Shown piece after piece: positions 46,778 through 57,882 of a stretch of 64,000 nt of DNA (position 1 is its first letter; each line of letters opens with the position of its first letter). Source of the stretch: Gloeophyllum trabeum ATCC 11539 (Eukaryota; Basidiomycota; Agaricomycetes; Gloeophyllales; Gloeophyllaceae); the NCBI RefSeq assembly GCF_000344685.1, contig NW_006920419.1, forward strand, positions 172,891 to 236,890, in the 5' to 3' direction. A program made the translations under genes and the position numbers. Under the pieces are notes generated by a model. That model was not told the DNA's origin, did not search any database, and saw only the letters and a program-made list of their open reading frames with translations.

Positions 46778-46801
46778 CACGTGCCTGTTGTATAGCACGT
46801 G
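46778..46801. promoter_or_regulatory. Pair of CACGTG E-boxes upstream of DCP1
   Basis: CACGTG occurs at 46778-46783 and again at 46796-46801. The first reads TCACGTG on the + strand and the second ATCACGTG on the - strand, both fitting the RTCACGTG-type core bound by Cbf1-like or other bHLH factors. They are 93-116 nt upstream of the ATG at 46894. The motifs are seen; the binding is inferred. Confidence 0.45.
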
Positions 46802-46893
46802 ATTACTGTCCCAAAGAGGCAGTCAACCTCGCCAAACACAGCAGCTCACGGCAATTGTCCTCGTTTCCTCCTTTTACGTTCATCCTGCGCGCC

Positions 46894-49683
46894 ATGGCCC
46901 CTCGGCGGCCCCGTTCAATATCGCATGCATCACAAACAAACCTGCCGAGACGTAACCACGAACCTTTACCGCGACCACCAACGCAACCGCCCCAGCCCAG
47001 TCCGAGCGCGGGTTTGGGAATGAGCGCGGCTTCACGATATCAACACAATCTGAAGGTCTTACGGAGACGAGATCCGAGTATAGTGTCCATTTTCGACCAG
47101 TTCAGTCACGTATGTCTGTATCACCACAATGGGAAGGCCTGGGAGAAGAAGGGTTTTGAGGGGAGTATGTTCTTGTTCGAGCGGTGAGTAATGCCTTTAT
47201 TGACGGCTGGCTTGCGTGGTTTGGCCAGAGAGCAGGCGTACGCAGTTTCAAATGTATGCCAGGTACATTTTGGATTGTATACGCTTGATCGTCTTGGCAA
47301 GACCGATATCCATTGTGTCAGAAGCGGTTTCTTACGAGTCATTATCCACAGAGAAGCATATCCTCCGTATGGGTTCTACATCCTGAACAGGATGGGCATG
47401 GAAGACTACATCCAACCAATGTATCCCGAAGACGACATGGAAAAGCAGGGAAACTTCCTCCTGTACCGATCATACCCTGACTATACTGCCAAACGCCTCG
47501 GCGTTTCCCCCTCTTCATTACGCACGACGTCAGAAAACTTTTCTATTCCAGAGGAGGATAGAGAAGATCGAGAGTCCCTCTTGAATGGCACGGATAAGAA
47601 ACGGGGCAGCTGTCTGACGGTTGGCTTCTGGATGCACGCGACTGACGCGCGTGAGCATCTCACGGATGTAATGTTAAGGTGAGTGTCTGTGTAATCTATT
47701 TTGTGTCGAGTCTCACGTGCTTGGGCAGGTTACATCCCTATGTTCAAAAAGAACTAGTGTACCCTCAAGAATATCGACATGGCCCTGATAGACCTCCAGG
47801 GGAGAAGGTATCGCCTGAACTCAAACATTTAAGTGAGTATACTATCGTCCGTACGAACGATCATTGATCTGAGACGCGTGGTAGTTGCTGCAGCTGGTCT
47901 ACGGCTGTCCGACGGTGCGAGAAACGGAACTACGCAGACGCCCTCCCAGCGGTCGCAGCAACCGTTCTCCACCGATTACCCCCATTCTCACCCTCAGCCC
48001 CAACCCCAGCCTCAGTCGCAACCTCAAACTTCGGGCATGTCTGTCCTAGACCAACTTTTTGCCAAGGCCACGCCAACCGGGACTCCCTCGCAGTCAAGTT
48101 CCGATCTTAACGGCTCTGCCTTACTATCATCTTTCACCCAGCCCTCGGCGCCGTCAGTTCAACCTGTAACTGGAAAAGCACTCCTGGACACCATCTTTGC
48201 GTCTGTTGGCAACGCGAGTGCATCTTCGTCCTCGTCGTACACGCCTATCGCTTCCTCTTCTCAGCCTAGTTTGAACGCCCTCTTCGCGTCCGCGGTGTCT
48301 GCAAATAATATAAATCACCAAATCTTGAACACCTCACAGTCACAAGCGCAAGGACAATCCCAACCCACCCCGCCGCCACCTGAGATACTCTCACCCAAGC
48401 CGACGTCAAGCACGCTGCCGCAGATCCTCAACCAAGACGTCATCTCGTCGTTACTCGGCCTCTCCTCTCGTGCTAGCTCAACCAGGCCCAACCACGGTTC
48501 CCGGTCGTCCTCCGCTATGAGCGGGAGCAGCGCCGGCAGGTCTCGGAGAAGCGGGCGGTACGAGGGCGACAACGAGTCGAGCGCCGACGGCGGGAGCGTC
48601 GGGAGCGGCCCGGACGTCGTCGTCGAGGAAGCGGAGCTGGAGCTGTCCGAGAGTAGCACGGTGCTCGACGCGGAGGAGTCGGACGGCGACGTCGTAGTCA
48701 CGGGGTACGCGACGCGCAACGTGGAGTATGCCCGCGTGAATGGCGGAGTGCCGCAACTGTCGCTGTACCCCAGCAGGAGCTCGGATGAGGAGGGCAACTC
48801 GGGGATAAACGGGGATGCTACCCCCCGACCGCCCCTGCGTGGTATGCCCACATCACCCAGCAACGGCGATCATTCTCGGCCCCCGTCTCAAATGAACGGG
48901 CATACTGGCACGCCGCTGTCGCACCACAGGCCACCCGTCATCTCCGCGGCGTCGTCCAGCTCGACCGTTCGCCCTCCTCCCGGTCAGCGGCCACCGGCTT
49001 TCGAGAGTTCGAACGGGCTTTGGCCGACGCCGCTGGAGCAAGAAGGCTTAGACGGGAAGGATGAGGACGTGGTGGAACTTGACTTCGCTGATACGAGTGC
49101 GTTGAGCGACCCCGAGGCCTTTTCGAGGCGTCTGGAGTCCAAGTCGAGGAAGAACGGGGAGAAAGGCAAGGGGAAGGGCAAAGCGAGGGAAGGCGCCCAC
49201 GTTGTGGCGGATGGCATTGACAGACATGACGCAGAAGTGAAGGTCAGGGACGGTGATAAGAGGAAGAAGCCTGGCCGGAGAGAGAGGGAGATGTTGAAGG
49301 CCCAGCGACTGCAGGCTGGCTCATCTAGATCAGAGTCACCGGGACCGAGCGTGGATGGCCAAGGCGGTGCAGCCAGCCCAGCGCTTAACGGGAAGCACAG
49401 CTCGCCTCCGCAAGTCAGTGTACCGTCTAGTTCTTCGAAGATTGATAGCTCTGTCGCTGGGGTGTCCCTCCTCGATGTTCTGATGGGTCATCCATCTGCT
49501 TCCAAGATACGTGACCAGGCTTCTCAGCTGGGTAGAAAAGAATTCGTGCAGGAGTTGCTCACTCTGATATATGTGAGTCTTCCATACGCCCCGCGGAGAT
49601 TGGATGCTGATGTATTTATTTGGTAGACGGACAAAGCGTTTGTAGATAAATTATGGCAGGACTATAGCGCGCGAAGTGCTTGA
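46894..49683 (+). CDS. DCP1: mRNA-decapping enzyme subunit 1 (Dcp1)
   Basis: Exon 1 (46894-47183) and exon 2 (47352-47678) encode the EVH1-like Dcp1 domain: MSAASRYQHNLKVLRRRDPS, SIFDQFSHVCLYHH, WEKKGFEGSMFLFER, YGFYILNRMGMEDYIQPM and FLLYRSYPDYTAKRLG, the order and wording characteristic of Dcp1. A long disordered middle (about 500 residues) follows, with a Gln/Pro repeat near 47990-48030 and three short helical motifs of similar form (SVLDQLFAKA, ALLDTIFASV, SLNALFASA), likely interaction sites in the P-body network. The last two exons give KEFVQELLTLIY and DKAFVDKLWQDY, the C-terminal helix that may serve for trimerisation; TGA is at 49681-49683. Dcp1 activates the Dcp2 decapping enzyme in 5'-to-3' mRNA decay. 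Two E-boxes lie upstream. Confidence 0.9.
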
Positions 49684-50605
49684 TTTGAGCAGTCATGACG
49701 TTCATTATGAATATCTGCGGTTCCAACCATTCAGATTGACAACAATGTATTACCCCGCTGTCATTGTACTCGACGATGTTTTCTCATACATTTCTATCTC
49801 TTGTGTCGCCTTCATCTTCATTATTCCCCACTCATATCTATACTCCCTTGCCTCGTCAATGGCTAGTCATACTAGCCACACCTTGTAGCACTTACTGTCG
49901 TCCATCGTGTTTGTATGTATGTGTTTGAGAGAGGAGTATTATTCTCGTATACAAATTGCCTGAAGGATTCTGACAGGAACGGCTTTGGATTGAAGGGACA
50001 TCGGAGGGTGTCATGGGAGGGCGCGGATATTCCGCGCGTTGCCAGTTTATTACAGGCGTGATGGCAGCGGAATTTCTTCGGTCCCGACCAAATTACGAGG
50101 CGTCAAGGCATGCGTATGATTTTCAGCCCCTAGCATCACTTCGGAAGCGAGTATGACATTCGCACCGTCCTTGCTGGATTAGCCGAAACTACATACCGTT
50201 CCCGGCGGTTTCGCCTGGTGGCTATTCAAGAAGAAGACCGACCTATGACAACCTCAACATCGTTAGGTGCTCCCCGCCCATTCGACTAGGTTAGTTTTCA
50301 CTGGCAGAGGCTATGAGCCCCCTGCGCGTGCCGATGAATCCGGAGCGCCTAGGCTTCCCAAGGCCCGACGGGATGGCTTCTGTTATGCACAACTTACTCG
50401 ATAGGCCATGAATACATCCGTCGAGCGAGGATTCGCCAAGTCAGTCGGCACAAGGAACGGAGCGACGATTCTTACGGGCGTTACCTTCTACAGCGTCCGC
50501 GAGGTAGACGTCCCTGTTTCGGGCTAACCAGACAACGACGTACAGAGCCTTGCAATCACGAAATGAGTAGTCAACGTTTCATGTTAGTGAATCCCCTCCC
50601 GAAAC
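49684..50605. other. Intergenic
   Basis: About 920 nt between Dcp1 and the first terpene synthase. No convincing frame, repeat or RNA gene was recognised. Confidence 0.5.
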
Positions 50606-50611
50606 TATAAA
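50606..50611 (+). promoter_or_regulatory. TATA-like box of terpene synthase 1
   Basis: TATAAA ends 2 nt before the first in-frame ATG (50613) and 41 nt before the second (50652). If it is the working TATA box, transcription would start downstream of 50613 and translation would begin at 50652. Confidence 0.4.
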
Positions 50612-50651
50612 GATGAAGGCCATGCTCGATGAGCAGCAAGAAAGCCGCGAA

Positions 50652-51894
50652 ATGACTCCCGAAGGATTTCGTCTACCAAATGGCCTCGCCGATTGGCCAT
50701 GGTCTCGCCGTTTAAATCCTCATTACGAGATCGTCAAGGCTGAGTCGGACGCTTGGATAGAGTCCTTCAATGCTTTGAACGATCGCGCTCGCAGAGCTTT
50801 CAAAAAATGCGACTTCAGTGAGTTCACGAAAAAATTGACGTGGAACGCAGCGTGTTTTACCGATTTATCGTGAACAGGTTTGCTTGCGTGCCTGGCATAT
50901 CCAACAGCGGATAGACGTAAGTATCAATCCCGTGGATGGACGTATCACCCTCACCCCTCGCGCACCCTCAGAACATGCCCGCACTGTCTGCGACCTCATG
51001 AACCTTTTCTTCCTTTTCGACGAGCTCTCGGATATTGAGACCGAACAAGAAGTCCGGAAGCAAGCGGACGACATCTTGGATGCATTACTGCATCCCCATC
51101 GCGCAACTTCAACCAGGCAGTCCGTCCTAGGGGAGGCAGCCCGCGAGTAAGTTCATCACCGCGCCCTCACTTCTGATCATCTCGTCTCATCCACTGGCAC
51201 GGTTAGGTTCGCGGGAAGGGCAGTTGGGACCTTATCTCCCACTTCATACTCCCGATTCGTCGAATCGTTCGCCCCGCACGTAGACGCCATGGTGCAGCAA
51301 GCCCAGGACCGCGGCTACGGATACTGCAATCGCCAATCCGTTGAGAGCTACATGTCCGTGAGAAGAGGCACAATCGGCGCCAAACCTGCCTTTGCGTTCC
51401 TAGGAGGCGATGCAGATATACCTAAGTCAGTGCACTCCCATCCTTTGATACAGGACTTGGAAACGTGTTGTATGGATATGCTGATCATGAGTAACGTAAG
51501 TTCGTTAGGACCAATAAGAGCGGATTGACTGACGAGGCAAATTCACTGGCAGGATATCTACTCATATAATGTTGAGCAAGCTCGAGGCGACGACGGCCAT
51601 AACATCATCAGCGTCGTTATGCACGAAAAAGGCTTGGACATCGCCCAGGCCATGGACTGGGTGGAGGACCAGTATCTGCGAGTGACGGCACAATTCTTGA
51701 AAGCAAGGAGCAGACTGCCGTCGTGGGGAGACCAGATCGACAGCCAGGTTGCGCTGTACGCGAATGGGCTTGGAAATTGGGCCCGGGCCGGAGATCAATG
51801 GTGCTTCGAGACTGAGCGGTATTTTGGGAAGAGAGGACTAGATGTCCAGAAAACTCGGTGGGTCATATTGCTACCGAAGGAGGGCAGGCTTTAG
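50652..51894 (+). CDS. Class I terpene (sesquiterpene-type) synthase 1
   Basis: Exons 50652-50817, 50878-50916, 50972-51146, 51207-51495 and 51553-51894 join in phase into 336 residues. The aspartate-rich motif reads D85-E-L-S-D89 after FLF, and the NSE triad is N223-D-I-Y-S227-Y-N-V-E231; the conserved W-C-F-E-T-E-R312-Y313 is present. These bind the magnesium cluster and diphosphate and define the fungal class I terpene cyclases. The length and motifs fit basidiomycete sesquiterpene synthases using farnesyl diphosphate; the product cannot be inferred. An earlier ATG at 50613 would add 13 residues, but 50652 aligns with the start of the neighbouring paralogue and fits the TATA-like box. A paralogue follows 0.8 kb downstream in the same orientation. 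No P450 or other tailoring gene lies beside it. Confidence 0.88.
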
Positions 51895-52613
51895 ATAACG
51901 GTGGTGCGATGGCCATGGTTATGCTATCCTTAATGCCGAGCGAATAGGCGGAATCAAGAGCAGAGCCTGGTGTGGTAATACCCTTAGTTGTCGCGTACAA
52001 TGCTTCAGTGGTGATCTGGACCCTTGGGACGCTTCACGGGGAGGCCTAAGATCACGAGAATTTAGTAGACTTGTCCAATAGAGTTACCGTCGCGGATCGT
52101 CGTCGTAAGGCAGCATTCCCTACATCAACTCTACGGGTCTTTCGCATCGGCCCAGGCGATGAGGTAGGAGAAGTTGTAAGAGAACCCCTTGAACGGAAAT
52201 ACTGCACAGAAGCTGTCCTGCATTTTCCCGGGGGGAGCAAGCGCTGATCCAACTTACTGATGCATTACATCCTGGCAAGCCAGAAAATTATCACGGATTG
52301 CTTTCCGTACTTCACATCGACAAACGCCGGTCGATGCAAAGAAATTTTCATCAATTCCTGGCGGCAGTAATGGATCGTCACTCCAAGTCAGCCACATCAT
52401 CAATTCGGAAGCACCGGGTGCTGACGTACCTCGCATGGCAAGGATTAAACACACGAGGAATGCTGCAACAAGATAGCTAAAATAGTCTCCAGTGGAAGCT
52501 ACCCGTCAGGATACAGATATCGCTGAGCCCTGGACCGAGATGACGAACGTGTGAGCATACCCAACAAACAATTTCCCGTGCCTAATCCTTCGCGAATGAC
52601 GGACAATCCGCCA
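51895..52613. other. Spacer between the two terpene synthases
   Basis: About 720 nt; no protein or RNA gene recognised. It contains the core promoter of the second copy at its right end. Confidence 0.5.
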
Positions 52614-52620
52614 TATATAA
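52614..52620 (+). promoter_or_regulatory. TATA box of terpene synthase 2
   Basis: TATATAA lies 66 nt upstream of the ATG at 52686, so the core promoter of the frameshifted copy appears preserved. Confidence 0.5.
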
Positions 52621-52685
52621 GGAGTACGAGCACCAAGCACAGATGCCATTACCCGACATTCCAATAAAGGAACATCTAACCGACA

Positions 52686-53905
52686 ATGTCAACTGTGAAG
52701 ACTGGCTTCTATCTACCGGACGGTCTCGCGAAGTGGCCCTGGACACGCCAGCTCAACCCGAACTACCCTGTCGTGAAGGCAGAATCCCAAGCCTGGCTTG
52801 AGGCCTTCGGGGCTATGGACGACCATGCACAGCGCTCCTTCAATAAATGCGACTTCAGTAAGTCGAAGAAGTGGGATAGACATTGTTGTCGATGTACTCA
52901 TATTGTATACTGTAGGTCTCCTCGCTTGCCTGGCGTACCCGTTGGAAGACAAAGGTAAGTTATCGGTAGTCAGGATGAAGACGCACGAGGTCATTGAGCT
53001 TCTAGATCGAGTTCGGACGGGCTGCGACCTATTAAACTTCCTCTTCCTCTTCGACTCTCGGACATCGAAGACGAAAAGGGGGTACGAGCGCAAGCGGATG
53101 CGATTTTGGATGCTTTGCACCACCCACATACCGCGAGACCGGCCGATGAATCCATTTTGGGTGAGGTAGCTCGTCAGTGAGTAGCAACCACATCCTCTGC
53201 AGGAATGGCGAGAAGCTTACATAAGAATAGATTCTGGGAAAGAGCAATTCTGACCATGAGTCAGAACAGTCAGAAAAGGTTCCTGGAGGTGTTTGGGCCC
53301 CATGCCAATTCAATGGTGCAGCAGGCGAAAGATCGGGGACGGAGGTACCGGGACAGACGCTCAATCGACAGCTACCTATCCGTTCGTCGAGGTACTATCG
53401 CCGCAAAGCTAGCCTTCGCAATCCTCGAAGCAGATTTGGATTTGCCGAATAAAGTAAAGGAGCACCCGCTCATTGTCGAGCTAGAGCTGTGTTGCATGGA
53501 CATGCTCATACTGAGCAACGTGAGTACTAGAGTCATCAAAGGTCCTAAACTCTGGACTTACATGAACGGTGCTAGGACATGTACTCGTACAACGTCGAGC
53601 AAGCAAAGGGTGACGATGGACATAATATCGTGACGGTAGTTATGCATGAAAAGCATACCGACATCGATGGAGCAATGGAGTGGGTTGGAGGGCATTACCG
53701 TCACATCACTACCCAATTCTTGGAGGACAGGGATAAAATACCCTCATGGGCCCGGGGACACGAGATTGACGCGCAAGTCTCAAGATATATAGAAGGCCTG
53801 GGCCACTGGGCGAGAGGCCACGACCAATGGTGTTTCGAGACGGAAAGGTACTTTGGAAAGGACGGGTTAGAGACGCAAGAGAAGCGCTGGGTTGAGTTGA
53901 TGTGA
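52686..53905 (+). pseudogene. Class I terpene synthase 2, frameshifted at the Asp-rich motif
   Basis: The gene has the same exon layout as terpene synthase 1: it begins MSTVKTGFYLPDGLAKWPWT and continues through SLLACLAYPLEDK and GCDLLNFLFLFD. Immediately after the Asp codon at 53053-53055 four nucleotides (GAGC in copy 1) are absent, so the DELSD motif is broken and the frame changes. The downstream frame still carries intact-looking sequence: DIEDEKGVRAQADAILDALH, FGPHANSMVQQAKDRG, YLSVRRGTIAAKLAF, the NSE region DMYSYNVEQ and WCFETERYF, ending at TGA 53903-53905. All other splice sites and phases look normal. It is thus either a young pseudogene or an intact gene with a base-calling error at one spot. 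As sequenced it cannot make an active cyclase. Confidence 0.82.
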
Positions 53906-54625
53906 ATATCATAAAATCTTGAACTCGCTGAGATGCAATCGCAGCGAACCCATGTCATATAGAAGCCCTTAACCAAAGATGCATGTATATGTTTGAATAT
54001 TAACTGTAACCTGAAAATTTCACTAAACTTGTGAACTTCCGAGGTGAAGAATCAAGACTCCATACCCTGCAAGTTGAGTCAACTTGCAAACCGTATCAGG
54101 TTGGCGAGCAGGTTCCTGCTTAGCAGAGGGACTCACAGTTCATCGTACCACTGACAACTCTAGTACTCAGTTGTGCTTAAGCTGTAACACTTGTAGTGAC
54201 CGCCGAGATTGGTGCAAAAGCGAAGTTTATTGGCAGGTGGGTGGCGGCACGACAGCATGAGCACTATGTCGGTCAACTGCATACGGCGTAAGATTGCTAA
54301 ATTTCAAAGATGTATCATGTCCAGACAGAGTTACGGAAAGAGAGAACTCTTAGGTTGTGCTTATGCATGCGAAGCAGACGGCATCATCGACGGCCAATTA
54401 CAAGTGAGCCTCCTATGATAGGTTAGGGTTCCATGCGAGACCGTGACTCTGATCCAGTAAGGGAGGATGTCGTACAGCTCTGCGGAGACACCCTCCACCG
54501 CCTCCAGTGCGGCAATAAAGCCAAATGAACGAGAGACAAATGTTGTAACAACAGCAAAGAATGGTATATGATCCGGCCTGCTCTCCTTCCAAAATAAAGA
54601 ATATAAGAAACCACTCTACGGCCCG
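53906..54625. other. Convergent intergenic region
   Basis: About 720 nt between the 3' ends of terpene synthase 2 and the membrane protein gene. No supported feature. Confidence 0.5.
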
Positions 54626-56518
54626 TTATCGCGACATATATTTATAGTCCAACCCCGGCTTCTCCTCCCTGTACGTCTCCTTCTCAATAGTGATCATAGG
54701 GGACTCAAGATTAAGCTTGACAACGTTCGTGAGCTCCATCTCCTGCGCGCGGGAGTGGTTGCGGAAGTGCAGGGACGACGTCTTCCCACCAACAGAGGAG
54801 GTGTGCGCAGGTGCGCGATCGTGCATGAGCTGTCGCACCGCACCCCACGCAACGAGGCCGGCGATGGCGTTGCCCACGATGGAGAATATACCGGCTGCGA
54901 GGACAATGCACACGATGTTGTACTTCGGATCGAGGACGTAGCCGGGTTTCACACCGACAGCAACTGCAAATAGGGCGGCGTCAGGCGCATTGCGATCAGG
55001 AATGGGAGGTGAGGACTTACGTGCGACACCGCCATACGCGACATCTTTCAGGAACACCGTGGCCGTCGTCCACAGGAGCGTGCGGTACCGCTGACGGGCA
55101 CGTTCAGGTACCACGTGCACGTCCGATGAGGCCGAGTTTATTCCATTGGACAACTGCCTCTTGGTTGTCGTGCCCATGGACTGGAGCAGCTGGGCACGGA
55201 GGATGATGAAGAAAGGCGTCCAGATCTGAATTTATCCGATCGGTTATATCGCCTTCTACGCGTTGACCACCGACGGAGTACTCACGGCGAGAGAGAGGAA
55301 GCAGTAGAACGCGAGGAGACCGTATCCCCAGCGTGACCTGGGTGTTTCATCGTAAGCGGAGGTCGGAGGGGATATGTAGACGAACTCACAGACGGATCCA
55401 TTCATCTAAATCCGCCTGCATCTCTGTGAGAGGTGCCAATGAGGGAGCGAGATCCGTCATAACGTTGAACGTCTCCGGGTTATACGATGGTGCCATAGCC
55501 GTGAGGGTCTTGCGCACGTCATACGAGATCTGGAAGGCGTTATCAAACTTCGTGTTTGACTTTATGAATATCGTCCATGTTGCTGCCACCAAGTTAGACA
55601 ACAGTAATGCGAAACATTAGGCAGAAGACGAGGAAATCTCACAAATGACATGCGAGAGCGGCAGGACGAACGCGATCACGTCGACAAACCAGACCAGGTA
55701 CACCTTCCAATCCCTCCGGGCTTTGCGTTCTGCCCAGCGCGCAGCGGCGTCGGCCGAGGTTCCTAGGGAGGTGCCCACCTTCAGAGTATAGCTGATAGTT
55801 GAGATCGTCTGAAGACGCAACGTTGGTTTAGTATTGTACGGTGAAGAATAGATCGTGTCATTTACGTAGCTGAACCCGGCCTCCCAGAAGCAGAACCACA
55901 TGCAGCCGAAGAGTGCGAGGCGGTTGGTAGAGGGCTAAGCGTCCAAATGCACGGTCGCTGTCAGCACATGATGGAATCACGACAAGCGAGCTGAAAGTCT
56001 CCGTACCTGCTGCTTGTCGTCACACCATATTTGCCAGATGAGATTGGCGAACATCATGGCGATAAAGATACCGATCCATATGGAATACAGTACAACACTG
56101 GATGAAAGCAGCGGTCATCAAGATGTAAATCACGGTATATGGGTCGCCGCTCACGCATTGGGGATCACCAGGCCACCGTTGAATCGGTACAGATAGAATT
56201 CACCGCTCTTGACCTTCGCCAAGAGTGCCACTACTGTCAGAATCAAGGCGCTGAGCGCATGGACATTAGCAAAAGCAGGTCACACTTCATCGAAGATATT
56301 TCCACCAGCTTACTTACATGGCGAACGATACGGCAAAGACGTAAAGTAAAACATGAACCCTGAGATTTCATGAGGTGCCCATTCATGAAACCAAGCGGTA
56401 GACGGGCGTACCAAAGGGGATTAATGAGAATAAACGACTCCCTAAGGTATTCAGCTACGTAGGAGAACCGATTCACATCCGGAGGGAGAAGGCTCAACGC
56501 TGCGAGGAGGTCGGCCAT
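54626..56518 (-). CDS. Multi-pass membrane protein of unknown function
   Basis: ATG at 56516-56518 starts MADLLAALSLLPPDVNRFSY. Several hydrophobic segments follow across short exons: a YSIWIGIFIAMMFANLIWQ segment, LALFGCMWFCFWEAGFSYV, VYLVWFVDVIAFVLPLSHVI, a GYGLLAFYCFLSLA-like segment, TLLWTTATVFLKDVAYGG, and KYNIVCIVLAAGIFSIVGNA followed by IAGLVAWGAVRQL. Between them lies a soluble part (TMAPSYNPETFNVMTDLAPS). The tail is charged and ends YKYMSR. Such a pattern (about seven helices, large internal loop) occurs in lineage-specific fungal membrane proteins, but I cannot name a family. A minus-strand TATA box lies 60 nt upstream of the start. Exon limits are approximate. Confidence 0.6.
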
Positions 56519-57882
56519 GGCGTAAGGCGGGGAAGGGAGGGAGCGGGGGAGGGAAGTTCCGCAAGAAGAACCGCGAATTATATAGTCTCATTTGTCAGAG
56601 TCTTTTATTTTCTTCTGGTCGTTTTCTATCCACCGGGCGAAACAAACTGGAAGAATGCAAAAGGCTTTGAGATGTCCATCAGACATCTGGACCGCGCGAC
56701 CTGTCGCACGCTGGAGTCACGATAAATGGTGGGTCGTACGTATTGCCGGAGAAGTCGTACCCAAACTATGAATAGAGCTAGGCCAAAACTATTGAGCAAC
56801 GCCGAGGCGGGCTATTGCAACTCTGCGCAGGTTTAAGAATGTGGCATCATATCCGAATAAGGCAATTTTGCCGACGATGCCGCCCTCCTCTTGCCACGAA
56901 CGATGTGCCTTGAAAATCGTCAAGTTTTCGTATTATGCACGCCGTCTTTTCTTTTCCTTCTGCTGCATCTCTGAAACTGAAAAAAACATCAGAGGAAGTC
57001 GTGAAGCGTACTATGTAATCTAGGGTGTTTCCTTTCTCATTTTCTTCAGTCTAGTGCTTCGCCACAAATTTTTCAAGTGCGTACGCGCGCATGGTCTCCT
57101 ACGGTTCATTAAAAGCCCCATGCGCCAGTCTCCCGCGTAACCAGGACAGGTAACTCTCGTCTTCTTTGCTGCGTCAGTAGTCTCGAATGGGACGGTTCCG
57201 CTCAACTTCGCAGACGTCCGGGCCCCGAAGATCGTATCTTCTGTCGGGCTCCGGGCTACCAACGGTCCCGGTTTCCGAGGGTCAACGGTACATACGACCT
57301 TAAACAACTGTTCGTGCCTGCCCGGGGAATCAACATAGAGCTGTTCGCACATGAAGCTTCCTCAAAGAAATCATATTATTCTTCGGGGAAGCTCTTGCGG
57401 ATTTAAAGCCTTGCTGCAGTATCAGATATCAAGTGCAATGCGCGTTTAGTGGACCAAACCAGACGCAATATCAATGCCGCCATGACTTCATGTTTTAGAT
57501 CTAATCTTACTCACCAGTCGTCTCCTCTCTTCTTCTCCATTGGTATCCAAGCAATAATCTAAATTACTTGATCGTTGAATTTCAACAGACTCGTCTCCTC
57601 GGAATCTTACCACGTCATTCCCGCTTACGCCAAGCCAACGCCAGGTTTTGACTTTGTAGTTACAAGGTTTCCGCCTTCAGCCGCGGAGAACCGAGTACAA
57701 GTAGACGCCAGATCCGCACGTTAGCTACTGAGCCTTTCGTGTTGTGACCACTGCCGCATTTAATGAAGGTTTCCTGCGAATTAGGACACCACCAGAGGAG
57801 TCACATAACAGATCGTCGATAATCGCAACATGCAATACAAATACACCGGCGCGCTGTGGCGCAATGGATCCTCTTCGCAATT
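56519..57882. other. Gene-poor region
   Basis: About 1.36 kb between two minus-strand genes. It includes the promoter side of the membrane protein (TATATAA read on the minus strand, 56578-56584). No convincing gene was seen; short frames lack similarity. Confidence 0.5.
56578..56584 (-). promoter_or_regulatory. TATA box of the membrane protein gene
   Basis: TATATAA on the minus strand, 60 nt upstream of the ATG at 56518. The role is inferred from position. Confidence 0.45.
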
